Positions 1 through 9,177 are shown, numbered from the stretch's first letter. The stretch: 64,000 bases of DNA from Pseudomonas sp. N40(2020) (GCF_014472415.1 NZ_JACSZV010000035.1:1-64000); one strand, 5' to 3'. The notes: generated by a model not told the origin, from the sequence alone. Made by a program: numbers and translations.

Positions 1-20
1 GAGAGGGCTAGGGTGAGGGC
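1..20. repeat. Partial copy of a GAGAGGG-type intergenic repeat
   Basis: The first 20 bases (gagagggctagggtgaggg) match the right arm of the inverted repeat at 14171-14209. The element is cut by the window edge, so its other arm cannot be seen. Confidence 0.5.
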
Positions 21-118
21 CTCATTTAAAACCGTTCGGTAAATAAGAGCGTGTCCCCAACCCCCATCCCCCCTAAAATACCCGCCATTCCCGATTCGCC
101 CCCCGAGGCCGCTTGTTC

Positions 119-1336
119 ATGTCCGTTACCGCCCCATCCGCCAAATCGGCGCCAGATCACCACGCCCAGTTCATCGAGCTGCTGCAAACCAGCCTCGAGC
201 AGAACGGTTTCATCAAACTGGTGCTGGCCAAATACGTCGGTGAAGAAACGGATCTGCAGCGGGTCATCATCAAACCGGTGACGGTCAAGGCGCAGCCAAA
301 CCTGTCCTTCGTCTATCGCTACAAGACCCGCGACATCACCAAGAATCTGCCACTGGCCGAAGGCGTGGCGATGATTGCCGAGGTGTTGCCGGCCTCGTTT
401 AAAAATGCGCATTTGCTGGCCGTGACTGATGAAGCACAGCTCGAATACAGCAAAAAGGGCAAGAGTTCGCTGTTCAAGAGCAAACCCCAGCAATTGCGTG
501 AAGCGCCGTCCGCCGAGCACAACCGCGAGAAAAACCGCTTTCTGGAGTTGAGCCGACCGTTCCTCAAGGATCTGGGCGTGACCAATGCGCAACAAGAGCT
601 GATCCCGGCGATGTCGCGCAAGTGGAAGCAGATCAACAAGTTCATCGAAGTCTTCAGCCATGCCCTGACCTCGTCCCCGCTGGCGCTGGACAAGCCGGTG
701 CGGGTCGCAGATTTCGGTTCGGGCAAGGGTTATCTGACCTTCGCGATTCACGATTACCTGCGCAACACCTTGAAGGCCGAGGGTGAAGTCACCGGCGTCG
801 AATTGCGCGAAGAGATGGTCAACCTGTGCAACGCTGCGGCGGCGAAGCTGGATCATCCGGGGCTGGTGTTCAAGTGCGGTGACGTGCGCAGCGTGGCGCC
901 GAGCGAGCTGGACGTGATGATCGCCCTGCATGCCTGCGACATCGCCACCGATTACGCGATCCACACCGGCATTCGTTCGGGCGCGTCGATCATCATGTGC
1001 TCGCCGTGCTGCCACAAACAGATCCGCCTGCAAATCCAGAGCCCGGCGCTGCTCAAGCCGATGCTGCAATACGGTCTGCACCTCGGCCAGCAGGCGGAAA
1101 TGGTCACCGACAGCTTGCGTGCGCTGTTCCTCGAGGCCTGTGGTTACGAGACCAAGGTGTTCGAGTTCATTTCACTGGACCACACCAACAAGAACAAGAT
1201 GATTCTGGCGGTGAAACGCGCCGAGCCGGTAGACCCGGCTCAGCTGTTGGTGAAGATTGAGGAATTGAAGGCGTTCTACAACATCAGCGAGCACTGTCTG
1301 GAAACCTTGCTGCGCGCCGATGGTTATCTGAGCTGA
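119..1336 (+). CDS. Class I SAM-dependent methyltransferase (Methyltransf_32-like)
   Basis: A 405-residue cytoplasmic protein. A glycine-rich SAM-binding motif I (VADFGSGKGYLTFA) lies near residue 196, after an N-terminal region of about 190 residues with no recognised fold. A CSPCCHK motif near residue 293 resembles the Cys-Cys-His cluster of the Methyltransf_32 family (eukaryotic GSTCD/METTL25 relatives). The substrate is unknown; an RNA or protein target is inference. I chose the ATG at 119; a TTG two codons upstream is possible, and neither has a strong Shine-Dalgarno sequence. The gene converges on the DMT transporter with only 3 bases between their stop codons. Confidence 0.75.
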   Translation: MSVTAPSAKSAPDHHAQFIELLQTSLEQNGFIKLVLAKYVGEETDLQRVIIKPVTVKAQPNLSFVYRYKTRDITKNLPLAEGVAMIAEVLPASFKNAHLLAVTDEAQLEYSKKGKSSLFKSKPQQLREAPSAEHNREKNRFLELSRPFLKDLGVTNAQQELIPAMSRKWKQINKFIEVFSHALTSSPLALDKPVRVADFGSGKGYLTFAIHDYLRNTLKAEGEVTGVELREEMVNLCNAAAAKLDHPGLVFKCGDVRSVAPSELDVMIALHACDIATDYAIHTGIRSGASIIMCSPCCHKQIRLQIQSPALLKPMLQYGLHLGQQAEMVTDSLRALFLEACGYETKVFEFISLDHTNKNKMILAVKRAEPVDPAQLLVKIEELKAFYNISEHCLETLLRADGYLS

Positions 1337-1339
1337 ATC

Positions 1340-2230
1340 TCACGCAGTGGCAGCCTTTGCTGGCTGCACGGTGGTCTTGCGACCGAGCATGACGGTCGCA
1401 ATCACCCCGCAAGCAAACACCCAGGTGATCGGCTCCACATGTTCCCCAAAGAACAGCGCCGAAAACGCGATGGTGAAGAAGATCTGCAGCAACTGGATCT
1501 GACTGACCCGGGCAATGCCACCCATGGCCAGCCCGGCGTACCAGGCGAAGAAGCCGAGAAACTGCGAAAACAGCGCGACGTAGCCGAACGCCCACCAGGC
1601 CTTGGCCGACACCGTGCCCTGATGTTGCAGCGCCAGGTACAACACCGGGCCGATCAATAGCGGTGTCGACAGCACCAGCGCCCAGCAGATCACCTGCCAG
1701 CCGCCCATCTCCTTGGCCAACCGGCCGCCCTCGGCGTAGCCCAGACCTCCCACGGCAATCGCGCCGAGCATCAATAAATCCCCGGCCTGAATGCTGCCGG
1801 CCCCGGTAAACAACGCATAACCAAGCACCAGCGCACTGCCCAGCGCGGCGCAGGCCCAGAAGGCTTTTGACGGCCGTTCGTGGGACAACCAAGCGGCATA
1901 AAGCGCCACGCACAACGGCTGCAATCCGTTGACCAGTGCACCGTGGGACGCCGGCAACGTCTGCATGGCCCAGGCCGACAACACCGGGAAACCGAGAATC
2001 ACCCCGGCGATCACCATGCTAAGGCCTTTGACCTGTGCCCACGTCGGCCACTTCTCCCGTCGCCATAACAACAGTAACGCTGCCGGAATCGCCGCGAACA
2101 AGGCGCGGCCCAAGCCGTTGAGCAAGGGATGCAGTTCCTGCACGACGATGCGGGTGAAGGGCAGGGTAAGGCTGAAAATCACAACCCCGAGCAGGCCGAG
2201 GGCCATGCCGGTGTTTTCGCGCGAAGACAT
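1340..2230 (-). CDS. EamA/DMT-family inner-membrane exporter
   Basis: A 296-residue, very hydrophobic protein with about ten predicted membrane segments in two homologous halves, the usual drug/metabolite transporter size and layout. EamA-type features include GLGRALFAAIPAALLLL early and VSQIQLLQIFFTIAFSALFFGE in the second half (split here only to show the region, residues about 230-260). DMT proteins export amino acids, purines or drugs; the substrate cannot be read from sequence. It stands alone and is followed on its upstream side by a REP pair at 2341-2407. Confidence 0.8.
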   Translation of the reverse strand: MSSRENTGMALGLLGVVIFSLTLPFTRIVVQELHPLLNGLGRALFAAIPAALLLLWRREKWPTWAQVKGLSMVIAGVILGFPVLSAWAMQTLPASHGALVNGLQPLCVALYAAWLSHERPSKAFWACAALGSALVLGYALFTGAGSIQAGDLLMLGAIAVGGLGYAEGGRLAKEMGGWQVICWALVLSTPLLIGPVLYLALQHQGTVSAKAWWAFGYVALFSQFLGFFAWYAGLAMGGIARVSQIQLLQIFFTIAFSALFFGEHVEPITWVFACGVIATVMLGRKTTVQPAKAATA

Positions 2231-2340
2231 GAGGTTGACCAGAATTGAAGGTGGCAGGGGATTGCCTTCATCAAGCCATAAACCGGGCCATTCGGGCTGG
2301 TACAGCCAGGCGCAGAGTTAGGCGTACAGTTTGCGGGCGC

Positions 2341-2407
2341 CATCGCTAGCAGGCTCACTCCTGCAGGGGAACGCATTTCAACCGTAGGAGTGAGCCTGCT
2401 CGCGATG
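2341..2407. repeat. REP inverted-repeat pair
   Basis: Two facing arms (GCTAGCAGGCTCACTCCTGC and GTAGGAGTGAGCCTGCTCGC) separated by about 22 bases. It is the same family as the elements at 3885, 25466, 27942 and 63363, in an intergenic space between divergent genes. Confidence 0.85.
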
Positions 2408-2499
2408 AACGATAACTCGGTAGTACCCGGTTATTACCTGCCGGCCCGGAATGGGTCTACCTTGAACACTCCCAGGCAATTTCCAGAGGAGTCCTCCCC

Positions 2500-3081
2500 A
2501 TGGCCGCGAAAAAAATCCTGATGCTGGTCGGCGATTACGTCGAAGACTACGAAGTGATGGTGCCGTTCCAGGCCCTGCAAATGGTCGGCCACACCGTCCA
2601 CGCCGTATGCCCGGACAAGGCCGCCGGCAAAACCGTGCGCACCGCCATCCACGACTTTGAAGGCGACCAGACCTACAGCGAAAAACCGGGTCACCTGTTT
2701 GCCCTCAATTTTGATTTCGCCAAGGTCCGCGAGGCGGATTACGACGCACTGGTAATTCCGGGTGGTCGTGCGCCGGAATACCTTCGACTGAATGAAAAAG
2801 TCCTCGAACTGGTACGCGCCTTCGACAAGGCTGGCAAGCCGATCGCAGCGGTGTGTCACGGCGCGCAGTTGCTGGCGGCGGCGGGGGTTCTCGAAGGGCG
2901 CGAATGCAGCGCCTACCCGGCCTGCGCGCCGGAAGTCCGACTGGCGGGCGGCACGTACATCGACATTCCCGTGACCGACGGCCACGTTCAAGGCAATCTG
3001 GTCACCGCCCCGGCATGGCCGGCGCATCCGAACTGGCTGGCCGGTTTCCTCGGTTTGCTCGGCACCAAAATCACCCTGTAA
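2500..3081 (+). CDS. DJ-1/PfpI family protein
   Basis: A 193-residue cytoplasmic protein with the DJ-1/PfpI glutamine-amidotransferase-like fold. The nucleophile elbow is VCHGAQLL, with Cys119 followed by His120, and an acidic residue near Glu17 (VEDYEV) would complete the usual site. Family members are stress chaperones, glyoxalases/deglycases or peptidases; which applies here is open. A strong GAGGAG ribosome site lies before the ATG. The next gene starts 13 bases after the stop, so the two are probably co-transcribed. Confidence 0.85.
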   Translation: MAAKKILMLVGDYVEDYEVMVPFQALQMVGHTVHAVCPDKAAGKTVRTAIHDFEGDQTYSEKPGHLFALNFDFAKVREADYDALVIPGGRAPEYLRLNEKVLELVRAFDKAGKPIAAVCHGAQLLAAAGVLEGRECSAYPACAPEVRLAGGTYIDIPVTDGHVQGNLVTAPAWPAHPNWLAGFLGLLGTKITL

Positions 3082-3094
3082 CGAGGATTCGCCC

Positions 3095-3400
3095 ATGTGC
3101 GAGCTCTACGTCAAGGCTGACCCGATTCTCTACGAATCGCGCTCGCGTTCGCTGCGCATCTGCGGGGTGGTGACGACGTTGCGCCTGGAAAACCAGTTTT
3201 GGGACATCCTCAGCGAAATCGCCGAGGTCGATGGCATGACCACCAATCAACTGATCGCCAAGCTGTATGAAGAGGTGATGGACTATCGCGGGGAGGTGGT
3301 GAACTTTGCCTCGTTCCTGCGGGTGAGTTGTACGCGGTATCTGTCGCAACGGCGTAGTGCTGCGCCGGAGTTGTCGGTGGTGCGGGCGGTGGTGAAATAG
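3095..3400 (+). CDS. Ribbon-helix-helix domain protein (RHH_4-like)
   Basis: A 101-residue protein. Residues about 18-75 (RSLRICGVVTTLRLENQFW onward, with MTTNQLIAKLYEEV) fit the RHH_4 family: a short beta strand carrying Arg/Thr followed by two helices. Such proteins usually bind DNA as dimers. It begins 13 bases after the DJ-1 gene and may regulate it or be an accessory. A near-perfect palindrome after its stop (3416-3443) could end transcription. Confidence 0.7.
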   Translation: MCELYVKADPILYESRSRSLRICGVVTTLRLENQFWDILSEIAEVDGMTTNQLIAKLYEEVMDYRGEVVNFASFLRVSCTRYLSQRRSAAPELSVVRAVVK

Positions 3401-3415
3401 CCCTGACCGAGTTGA

Positions 3416-3443
3416 CCCCATCGCGGGCTTGCCCGCGATGGGG
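3416..3443. repeat. Palindromic REP half with possible terminator role
   Basis: CCCCATCGCGGGC, a TT spacer and the exact reverse complement give a 13-bp stem immediately after the RHH gene. There is no T-run, so a role in termination or mRNA 3' protection is inferred. Confidence 0.6.
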
Positions 3444-3521
3444 GCGGTATAGGCGACAGATGTTCCGGACTGGTCTTTACTTCGACGCGCGAAACTTCTT
3501 AATCGCCAAGGAGAAACGAGC

Positions 3522-3866
3522 ATGTCCGGATGGTACGAAGTCAGTAAAAGCAGCAACGGCCAGTTCAGATTTGTGCTGAAAGCGGCCAACGCCGAAACCA
3601 TTCTCACCAGTGAGCTCTACACCACTCGCGCGGCAGCCGACGGCGGCATCGCCTCGGTGCAGACCAACAGCCCGCTGGATGAGCGTTACGAGAAGAAAAC
3701 CACCAAGGACGGTCATCCGTACTTCAACCTCAAAGCCGCCAATCACCAGATCATCGGTAGCAGCGAGTCTTACTCCTCCGATGCCGCGTGCGACAAAGGC
3801 ATTGCCAGCGTGAAAGCCAACGGGTCGACCAAAACCATCAAGGACAAGACCCTGCCGGTGCTCTAG
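3522..3866 (+). CDS. YegP-family protein with two DUF1508 repeats
   Basis: A 114-residue protein made of two tandem DUF1508 units. The first covers about residues 2-50 (WYEVSKSSNGQFRFVLKAAN) and the second about 55-100 (YFNLKAANHQIIGSSESYSS). Each has the FxLKAxN ... I/S-E-x-Y pattern. The family is widespread but has no established biochemical role. AAGGAGAAACGAGC precedes the ATG. A single-repeat relative is at 59192-59383. Confidence 0.85.
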   Translation: MSGWYEVSKSSNGQFRFVLKAANAETILTSELYTTRAAADGGIASVQTNSPLDERYEKKTTKDGHPYFNLKAANHQIIGSSESYSSDAACDKGIASVKANGSTKTIKDKTLPVL

Positions 3867-3884
3867 AGAACACTGAAAATCAAA

Positions 3885-3976
3885 CTGTAGGAGTGAGCCT
3901 GCTCGCGATGAAGCCGTCAGATTCAATAGAGATGTTGACTGATCGACCGCTATCGCGAGCAGGCTCACTCCCACAT
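3885..3976. repeat. REP inverted-repeat pair
   Basis: Facing arms CTGTAGGAGTGAGCCTGCTC and GAGCAGGCTCACTCCCACA around a spacer of about 38 bases. It sits between the convergent yegP-like and DapA-like genes and may also block read-through. Confidence 0.85.
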
Positions 3977-3999
3977 TGGTATTCGTGTTTTCAGGAAGA

Positions 4000-4881
4000 T
4001 CAGCGCAGGGTTTTCAGGATCGCTTGTAGCTGACCGCGCCCGGTTTCACTCAGCGGAAACACCGGCAACCGCGGCTCCCCAACCTCAAGCCCCGTCTCTC
4101 GCAACCCGGCCTTGATCGTCGCCGGCAAACCACCCTTGAGGATGAAATCCAGCAACGGCAACTGGCGGTAGAACAGCTCCCGCGCCTTTTTCAGATCACC
4201 GGCAAGTGAAGCCGCGTACAGATCCAGATTCAGCTGCGGGATCAAGTTCGGCGCCGCCGTGCACCAGCCTTTCGCCCCAGCGGCAAATGCTTCCAGTGCC
4301 AGCGGATTGCAGCCGTTGTAGAACGGCACCTGACCTTCGCCGAGCAATTGCAGTTTGTGCATACGCTGGATGTCGCCGGTGCTCTCCTTGACCATGGTCA
4401 CGTTTTCCACCGCGCCGACGATGCGCAGAATCAGGTCGACTGACATGTCGGTGCCGCTGGTGGCCGGGTTGTTGTAGAGCATGATCGGCACGCCGATGCT
4501 GTCACCGATGGCGCGGTAATGGGCGAGGATTTCCGCTTCGCTGAGCTTCCAGTAAGACGCCGGCAGCACCATCACCACATCCGCGCCGTGAGCTTCGGCA
4601 AAACGCGCGCGACGCACGGCTTTGGCGGTGGTCAGGTCGGATACGCTGACGATGGTGGGCACGCGTCTGGCCACATGCTTGATGCTGAATTCGGCAACCT
4701 GATCCCACTCGGAGTCGCTCAGGTACGCGCCTTCGCCGGTACTGCCCAATGGCGCGATGGCGTGGACGCCGCTGTCGATCATTCGATCAATCGATTGGCC
4801 CAGCGCGGGCAGATCCAGCCCTTCGCCGTTGGCGCCGAACGGGGTGATGGTGTAGCCGATGATGCCGTGAATGTTGGACAT
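4000..4881 (-). CDS. DapA/NanA-superfamily aldolase or lyase
   Basis: A 293-residue TIM-barrel enzyme of the dihydrodipicolinate synthase / N-acetylneuraminate lyase superfamily. The Schiff-base lysine is about Lys165 in MVKESTGD, the substrate-loop tyrosine is in LYNNPATSG, and PLGSTGEGAYLS forms the GTGE-like loop. A bona fide dapA is at 54961, so this paralogue is probably catabolic. The ATG at 4881 has GGAGA seven bases before it. It follows the class II aldolase gene by 23 bases in one operon facing the XRE-cupin regulator. The substrate is unknown. Confidence 0.8.
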   Translation of the reverse strand: MSNIHGIIGYTITPFGANGEGLDLPALGQSIDRMIDSGVHAIAPLGSTGEGAYLSDSEWDQVAEFSIKHVARRVPTIVSVSDLTTAKAVRRARFAEAHGADVVMVLPASYWKLSEAEILAHYRAIGDSIGVPIMLYNNPATSGTDMSVDLILRIVGAVENVTMVKESTGDIQRMHKLQLLGEGQVPFYNGCNPLALEAFAAGAKGWCTAAPNLIPQLNLDLYAASLAGDLKKARELFYRQLPLLDFILKGGLPATIKAGLRETGLEVGEPRLPVFPLSETGRGQLQAILKTLR

Positions 4882-4904
4882 GGGAGTGTCTCCGTAAAAA
4901 GGTT

Positions 4905-5687
4905 TCAGTTCAGGCAATCGGCGTGTTGGCGCAGGTTCTGCCGAGCGTAATAGTTGAAAGCGGCGGCGTGGCGTTTTGGCTTGGACACCCAGTCATGCGC
5001 CTCGCGGCCCAGCGCCGGAATGATCGGCTTGATTGTGCCGGCCGCCATCGCCAACAGTTGCAGCCTGGCCGCGCGTTCGATCAATTGGGCGATGACGCAC
5101 GCCTCTTCAATTGTGCTGCCGGTGGACAACTGACCGTGGTGCGAAAGCAGAATCGCCCGTTTGTCGCCCAGCGCGCCGGCAATCAGTTCGCCTTCTTCAT
5201 TGCCCACCGGAACCCCCGGCCAGCCTTCGAGAAACGCGCAGTCGTCATACAGCGGGCACAGGTCCATGTGGGAAATCTCCAGCGGCACCTCCAGCATCGA
5301 CAGCGCGGCAATGTGCGTCGGGTGGGTGTGGATGATGCAGTTCACGTCCGGTCGGGCGCGGTATACCCAGCTGTGGAAACGGTTGGCCGGGTTGGCCATG
5401 CCGTGACCTTCGAGCACTTCCAGATCCTCGTTGACCAGCAGCAGATTGCTCGCGGTGATTTCATCGAAACCCAGGCCCAGTTGCTGAGTGTAATAGGTGC
5501 CCGGCTGCGGGCCACGGGCAGTAATTTGCCCGGCCAGACCAGAGTCATGACCACTCTCGAACAGGATTCGGCAAGTCAGGGCCAGCTTTTGCCGGTCTGT
5601 CCACGTATTATCCGCCAGGGTGTTTTGCATCTGGGTCAGCGCTTGCCTGACCAGTTGCTCTTTGGGTAGTGCTAATGTCTTGGCCAT
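4905..5687 (-). CDS. Class II aldolase/adducin family protein
   Basis: A 260-residue zinc-dependent aldolase/epimerase-fold protein. Metal-ligand histidines are visible in IIHTHPTHIAAL, and a further one in LSHHGQLSTG, as in L-fuculose-phosphate aldolase and L-ribulose-phosphate epimerase. The N-terminal stretch (TDRQKLALTCRILFESGHDS) and AGQITAR are typical of the family. I start it at the ATG at 5687, with AAAGGA upstream; longer readings would include promoter DNA. First gene of a two-gene operon with the DapA-like lyase, which suggests cleavage of a hydroxy-acid or sugar acid, but the substrate cannot be named. Confidence 0.8.
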   Translation of the reverse strand: MAKTLALPKEQLVRQALTQMQNTLADNTWTDRQKLALTCRILFESGHDSGLAGQITARGPQPGTYYTQQLGLGFDEITASNLLLVNEDLEVLEGHGMANPANRFHSWVYRARPDVNCIIHTHPTHIAALSMLEVPLEISHMDLCPLYDDCAFLEGWPGVPVGNEEGELIAGALGDKRAILLSHHGQLSTGSTIEEACVIAQLIERAARLQLLAMAAGTIKPIIPALGREAHDWVSKPKRHAAAFNYYARQNLRQHADCLN

Positions 5688-5713
5688 GTCTGTGTCCTTT
5701 GGGTGAAGGCAAA

Positions 5714-5748
5714 TGACACGAAAGAGGCTATATGACACAAAGTGTCAT
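5714..5748. promoter_or_regulatory. Palindromic operator between aldolase operon and XRE-cupin regulator
   Basis: A perfect 17-bp palindrome ATGACACAAAGTGTCAT lies at 5732-5748. A further half-site TGACAC begins at 5714, 19 bases (about two helical turns) before the same hexamer in the palindrome. It is in the divergent promoter region and upstream of both start codons. Binding by the adjacent XRE-cupin protein is inference from position and symmetry. Confidence 0.6.
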
Positions 5749-5793
5749 TGACAAGCACAAATCGTCGCTTCCTCAATGGAATAACCGCTGCAC

Positions 5794-6336
5794 ATGTCTA
5801 TCCGTTTGAAATTATTGAGAAAAAAACTTGGCGTAACCCTTGAGGCACTGGCCGAAAAATCCGGCATGACCAAGAGTTATCTGTCGAAAGTCGAGCGTGG
5901 GTTGAACACCCCGTCGATTGCTGCCGCTTTGAAACTGGCGAAGGCGTTGAACGTGAAAGTCGAGGAATTGTTCTCCGAAGACACCGTCAGTCTCGACAGC
6001 TACAGCCTGGTGCGCAGTCACGAGCGCCAGTCATTGGCCGCCAATGACCAGAGCCCGGGTTATGCGGTGCTGGCGCATCAGGTCAGCGAGCGCAATCTGC
6101 TGCCGTTCATCATCTACCCGCCGAGCGAATTCACCGACAAGACCTTCAAAGAGCATCTGGGCGAAGAATTTCTGTTCGTCCACGAAGGGCAGGTGGAAGT
6201 GGATTTCATGAACGAAAAAGTGCTGCTTGAGCGCGGCGATGCGCTGCACTTCAATGCGCAGAAACCGCACCGGATTCGATCGGTGGGGGAGGTCCAGGCG
6301 CAGTTGCTGGTGGTGGTGCACAGCTCGGAAGAATGA
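5794..6336 (+). CDS. XRE-family regulator with cupin sensor domain
   Basis: A 180-residue regulator. Residues 1-62 are a helix-turn-helix of Cro/CI type (LGVTLEALAEKSGMTKSYLSKVERG), and residues about 100-178 form a cupin barrel (HLGEEFLFVHEGQVEVDF ... GDALHFNAQKPHRI), the PuuR/SutR-like layout. The cupin usually binds a small-molecule effector. It is transcribed away from the aldolase/DapA-like operon with a perfect palindrome between them, so it probably represses that operon and senses its substrate or product. The ribosome site is weak. Confidence 0.85.
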   Translation: MSIRLKLLRKKLGVTLEALAEKSGMTKSYLSKVERGLNTPSIAAALKLAKALNVKVEELFSEDTVSLDSYSLVRSHERQSLAANDQSPGYAVLAHQVSERNLLPFIIYPPSEFTDKTFKEHLGEEFLFVHEGQVEVDFMNEKVLLERGDALHFNAQKPHRIRSVGEVQAQLLVVVHSSEE

Positions 6337-6398
6337 GCTGAAAATCAAAAAATCGTCCGATCGCGGCCCGAGCCTTCGGACGATCTTTTGATCTTGTC

Positions 6399-7418
6399 TC
6401 AAACCTCGACCGGCACCGACAACTTCGGATTTCCCAACGCATGCGTCTTCGCATCAAAAAACCGCAACGCCACCCCAGTCCCTTCAAACACCTTCGCGTA
6501 ATGCCGCTTCTGATGCTGAATGAACGCCGCACTGCGCGGATAAATCGAGATCGCCACCACCTTCGGTTTCGCCAGGCGCAAGGCCCGCACAATGTGGCTG
6601 TCCTGCTCGGCCAAGGCATGGCCGAAGATGCACAGACTGTCGCCATGGCCCAATAACTGCTCGTAACAGAACGACAGATAATCCGAGCTGCGAATGGTCC
6701 TGAGTTTCTCGGCACTCGGCCCTTCGTTGATGAACAGCGGCACGTCATCCAGCGTCTTCAGCGTGTTGTTGATCGCGAAGCTGCCGAGCAGCGTGCCTTC
6801 GGTCGAGGTCAGTTTGCGCGCGGTGCCATCCTGGTTGCGCACAAGATGCAGACCGCCGTGCAGGTACAGTAAACGCGGTTTTTTCGTGGCGCTTTCGCTC
6901 AGGTCGAAACTCGCATTCGGGCCATTGAACAGATCGTCGATGGCTTCGCTGCGGTGTTGGAGCGCCCAGTAGTTGAGCAAGTCGTAATTGGTGGTGAACA
7001 CCGTGCGATAGCGCGCCAGTTCTTCATTGAGCGTCGCCAGCGTCGAGGCTCGCACCAGGCGCCACGGAATATGGATGGCGTGCACGCTGTTGATCAGCGC
7101 TTCCTTGATTGCGTAGTAGCGATTGCGCGGCGCTGCCGAGCTGACGGCCAGTGCCTTGTTGACCCGGCTGGTGGTTTTCAGCGCGCCGAGCACTTGCTCG
7201 AAGCTGCGCGTCTGCATCGCGTCGAACACCGCCAGTTCCGATGCGCTCAGCGGTTTGTCTTCCACGGTACGGGCGTTTTCGAACAGCGAGTCATAACCGA
7301 AGTCGTCCCACACCGCGCGGCTGGCGCCGTTCCCCACCAGCAAACCCTTGAAATCGGTCGCGGCGCGCAGGCTGCTCCAGTCTTCGAGGGTGGCGTCGAC
7401 ATCCAGAAAATCGCTCAT
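6399..7418 (-). CDS. DUF4917 protein with SIR2-like fold
   Basis: A 339-residue protein of the DUF4917 type. Motifs follow the order of SIR2-like NAD-binding domains: GNGASRAVW near the N-terminus, [13 protein letters not shown] in the middle, [10 protein letters not shown], and a late [12 protein letters not shown]. The role of the family is not established; SIR2-like domains hydrolyse NAD or ADP-ribose bonds and several act in phage defence. No obvious defence partner lies next to it. I used the ATG at 7418; an ATG four codons upstream (7430) is equally possible since no clear ribosome site decides. Confidence 0.7.
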   Translation of the reverse strand: MSDFLDVDATLEDWSSLRAATDFKGLLVGNGASRAVWDDFGYDSLFENARTVEDKPLSASELAVFDAMQTRSFEQVLGALKTTSRVNKALAVSSAAPRNRYYAIKEALINSVHAIHIPWRLVRASTLATLNEELARYRTVFTTNYDLLNYWALQHRSEAIDDLFNGPNASFDLSESATKKPRLLYLHGGLHLVRNQDGTARKLTSTEGTLLGSFAINNTLKTLDDVPLFINEGPSAEKLRTIRSSDYLSFCYEQLLGHGDSLCIFGHALAEQDSHIVRALRLAKPKVVAISIYPRSAAFIQHQKRHYAKVFEGTGVALRFFDAKTHALGNPKLSVPVEV

Positions 7419-7573
7419 TGCTTGGCACATCTCAAAACATAGGGGCTGATGGGCGGCGACTTTATCACGAGCGGGCATTGAGCCAGATCAACATACGCCA
7501 TGACCGATCGGTCGATGCTGTGTGTACCCGTCGGATCGCAGCTGTCGATTTGGCCCCAGTCAGGAGAGACACG

Positions 7574-8722
7574 ATGAGCAGCACCTTTTTCATTCCGGCG
7601 GTCAACATCATGGGCAGCGGCTGCCTCGACGAAGCCATGGTCGCGATCCGCAACTACGGCTTTCGCAAGGCACTGATCGTCACCGACGCGGGGCTGGCCA
7701 AGGCCGGCGTGGCGACCATGGTTGCCGAGAAACTGGCCATGCAGGACATCGACTCGGTGATCTTCGATGGCGCCAAACCGAACCCGAGCATCGCCAACGT
7801 CGAGTCCGGCCTGGGGCTGCTCAAGGAAAGTCGCTGTGATTTCGTGGTGTCGCTGGGCGGCGGTTCGCCCCACGACTGCGCCAAGGGTATTGCGCTGTGC
7901 GCGACCAACGGCGGGCAGATTCGGGATTACGAAGGCGTCGATCAATCAACCAAGCCGCAACTGCCGCTGATCGCGATCAACACCACCGCCGGCACCGCCA
8001 GCGAGATGACCCGGTTCTGCATCATCACCGATGAATCGCGCCACGTAAAAATGGCCATCGTCGACCGTAACGTTACGCCGCTGTTGTCGGTCAACGACCC
8101 GGCACTGATGGTCGCCATGCCGAAAAGCCTGACCGCCGCCACCGGCATGGACGCACTGACCCACGCCATCGAAGCCTATGTTTCGACTGCCGCCAACCCG
8201 ATCACCGACGCCTGTGCGCTGAAGGCCATGACCCTGATCAGCAACAACCTTCGCCTGGCTGTGCGCGACGGCAGCGACCTCGCGGCGCGGGAGAATATGG
8301 CCTACGCGCAGTTCCTTGCCGGCATGGCGTTCAACAATGCGTCCCTTGGCTACGTGCACGCGATGGCGCATCAGTTGGGCGGGTTCTACGACTTGCCGCA
8401 CGGAGTGTGCAACGCCGTATTGCTGCCACATGTGCAGACGTTCAATGCGTTGGTGTGTGCCGATCGCCTGACCGATGTGGCCCACGCGATGGGCGCAGAT
8501 GTTCATGGTTTCAGTCCGGAAGAGGGCGCCCAAACGGCGATCAATGCGATCCGTAGCCTGGCCAAAGATGTCGAGATTCCCGGCGGTTTACGTGAGCTCG
8601 GTGCCAAACTCACCGATATCCCGATGCTCGCCGGCAATGCCCTTAAAGACGCCTGCGGTCTGACCAACCCGCGTGTGGCGGATCAGCGGCAGATCGAAGA
8701 GATTTTCCGCAACGCGTTTTGA
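7574..8722 (+). CDS. yiaY: Iron-containing alcohol dehydrogenase (YiaY type)
   Basis: A 382-residue group III metal-dependent alcohol dehydrogenase. It resembles E. coli YiaY along its length, with the NAD-binding loop [14 protein letters not shown], and the iron ligands expected in [22 protein letters not shown] and [12 protein letters not shown]. coli YiaY was reported to have alcohol and L-threonine dehydrogenase activity; the physiological substrate here is open. The start at 7574 is fixed by GGAGAG eight bases upstream. It diverges from the DUF4917 gene and is followed by a REP pair. Confidence 0.85.
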   Translation: MSSTFFIPAVNIMGSGCLDEAMVAIRNYGFRKALIVTDAGLAKAGVATMVAEKLAMQDIDSVIFDGAKPNPSIANVESGLGLLKESRCDFVVSLGGGSPHDCAKGIALCATNGGQIRDYEGVDQSTKPQLPLIAINTTAGTASEMTRFCIITDESRHVKMAIVDRNVTPLLSVNDPALMVAMPKSLTAATGMDALTHAIEAYVSTAANPITDACALKAMTLISNNLRLAVRDGSDLAARENMAYAQFLAGMAFNNASLGYVHAMAHQLGGFYDLPHGVCNAVLLPHVQTFNALVCADRLTDVAHAMGADVHGFSPEEGAQTAINAIRSLAKDVEIPGGLRELGAKLTDIPMLAGNALKDACGLTNPRVADQRQIEEIFRNAF

Positions 8723-8764
8723 GAGCAGCGTTTGCGGGAAAGATTTCGATGACCGGGCCGGCCC

Positions 8765-8857
8765 TTTCGCGGGCAAGCCCGCTCCCACAGTGTCCGCGGT
8801 GACATACAAATGCTGTGTCCAATGCCGCTCCCTGTGGGAGCGGGCTTGCCCGCGAAA
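8765..8857. repeat. REP inverted-repeat pair (GAGCGGGCTTGCCCGCG family)
   Basis: Arms TTCGCGGGCAAGCCCGCTCC and the matching GGAGCGGGCTTGCCCGCGAA face each other around about 45 bases. It belongs to a different REP sequence family from the GGAGTGAGCCTGCTCGCG elements. Confidence 0.85.
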
Positions 8858-8943
8858 ACTGGCTTCCAGGCACTACAAATCCCCCCGAGTTCTCACATCA
8901 CCCGACAACCGCCACATTTCTCCCAAACAGCCCACCAAACTGA

Positions 8944-9156
8944 ATCAACACCCCCCTCAGCAGTGGCACGGATCTGATTCTCACGGTGTCCTCGCGGAGC
9001 CTGCGGGATATTGATCAGCGCGAATTAATCGTCTTGCCTCCGCCGTTCGAGATACCGCCGTTTTCGTTTGTGCTGGCGTGGCCTAAGCACCGGGGCGGGG
9101 ATCAGGCGTTGAATGGGTTGAATCAGAAGATTGAGGAGGGGATAGTGCGCGGCTGA
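8944..9156 (+). pseudogene. C-terminal remnant of a LysR-family regulator
   Basis: This 70-codon open stretch has no start codon or DNA-binding domain. Its translation fits the end of a LysR effector domain: SSGTDLILTVSSRSLRDID, then LPPPFEIPPFSFVLAWPKH, and a final amphipathic helix ending at the TGA at 9154. The same order (AGTDLIASLP ... FKEPFPF ... LSMVWLSH) occurs at the C-terminus of the intact LysR gene at 59596. The frame is closed by a stop at 8941, just downstream of the REP pair, so about three quarters of the gene has been lost. Confidence 0.65.
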
Positions 9157-9177
9157 AAAGTCATCAAGGAGCGGGAC

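Noticed and set aside
26-1081. 351-codon minus-strand frame opposite the first methyltransferase
   Set aside because: Antisense shadow; the plus-strand frame has clear SAM-binding motifs.
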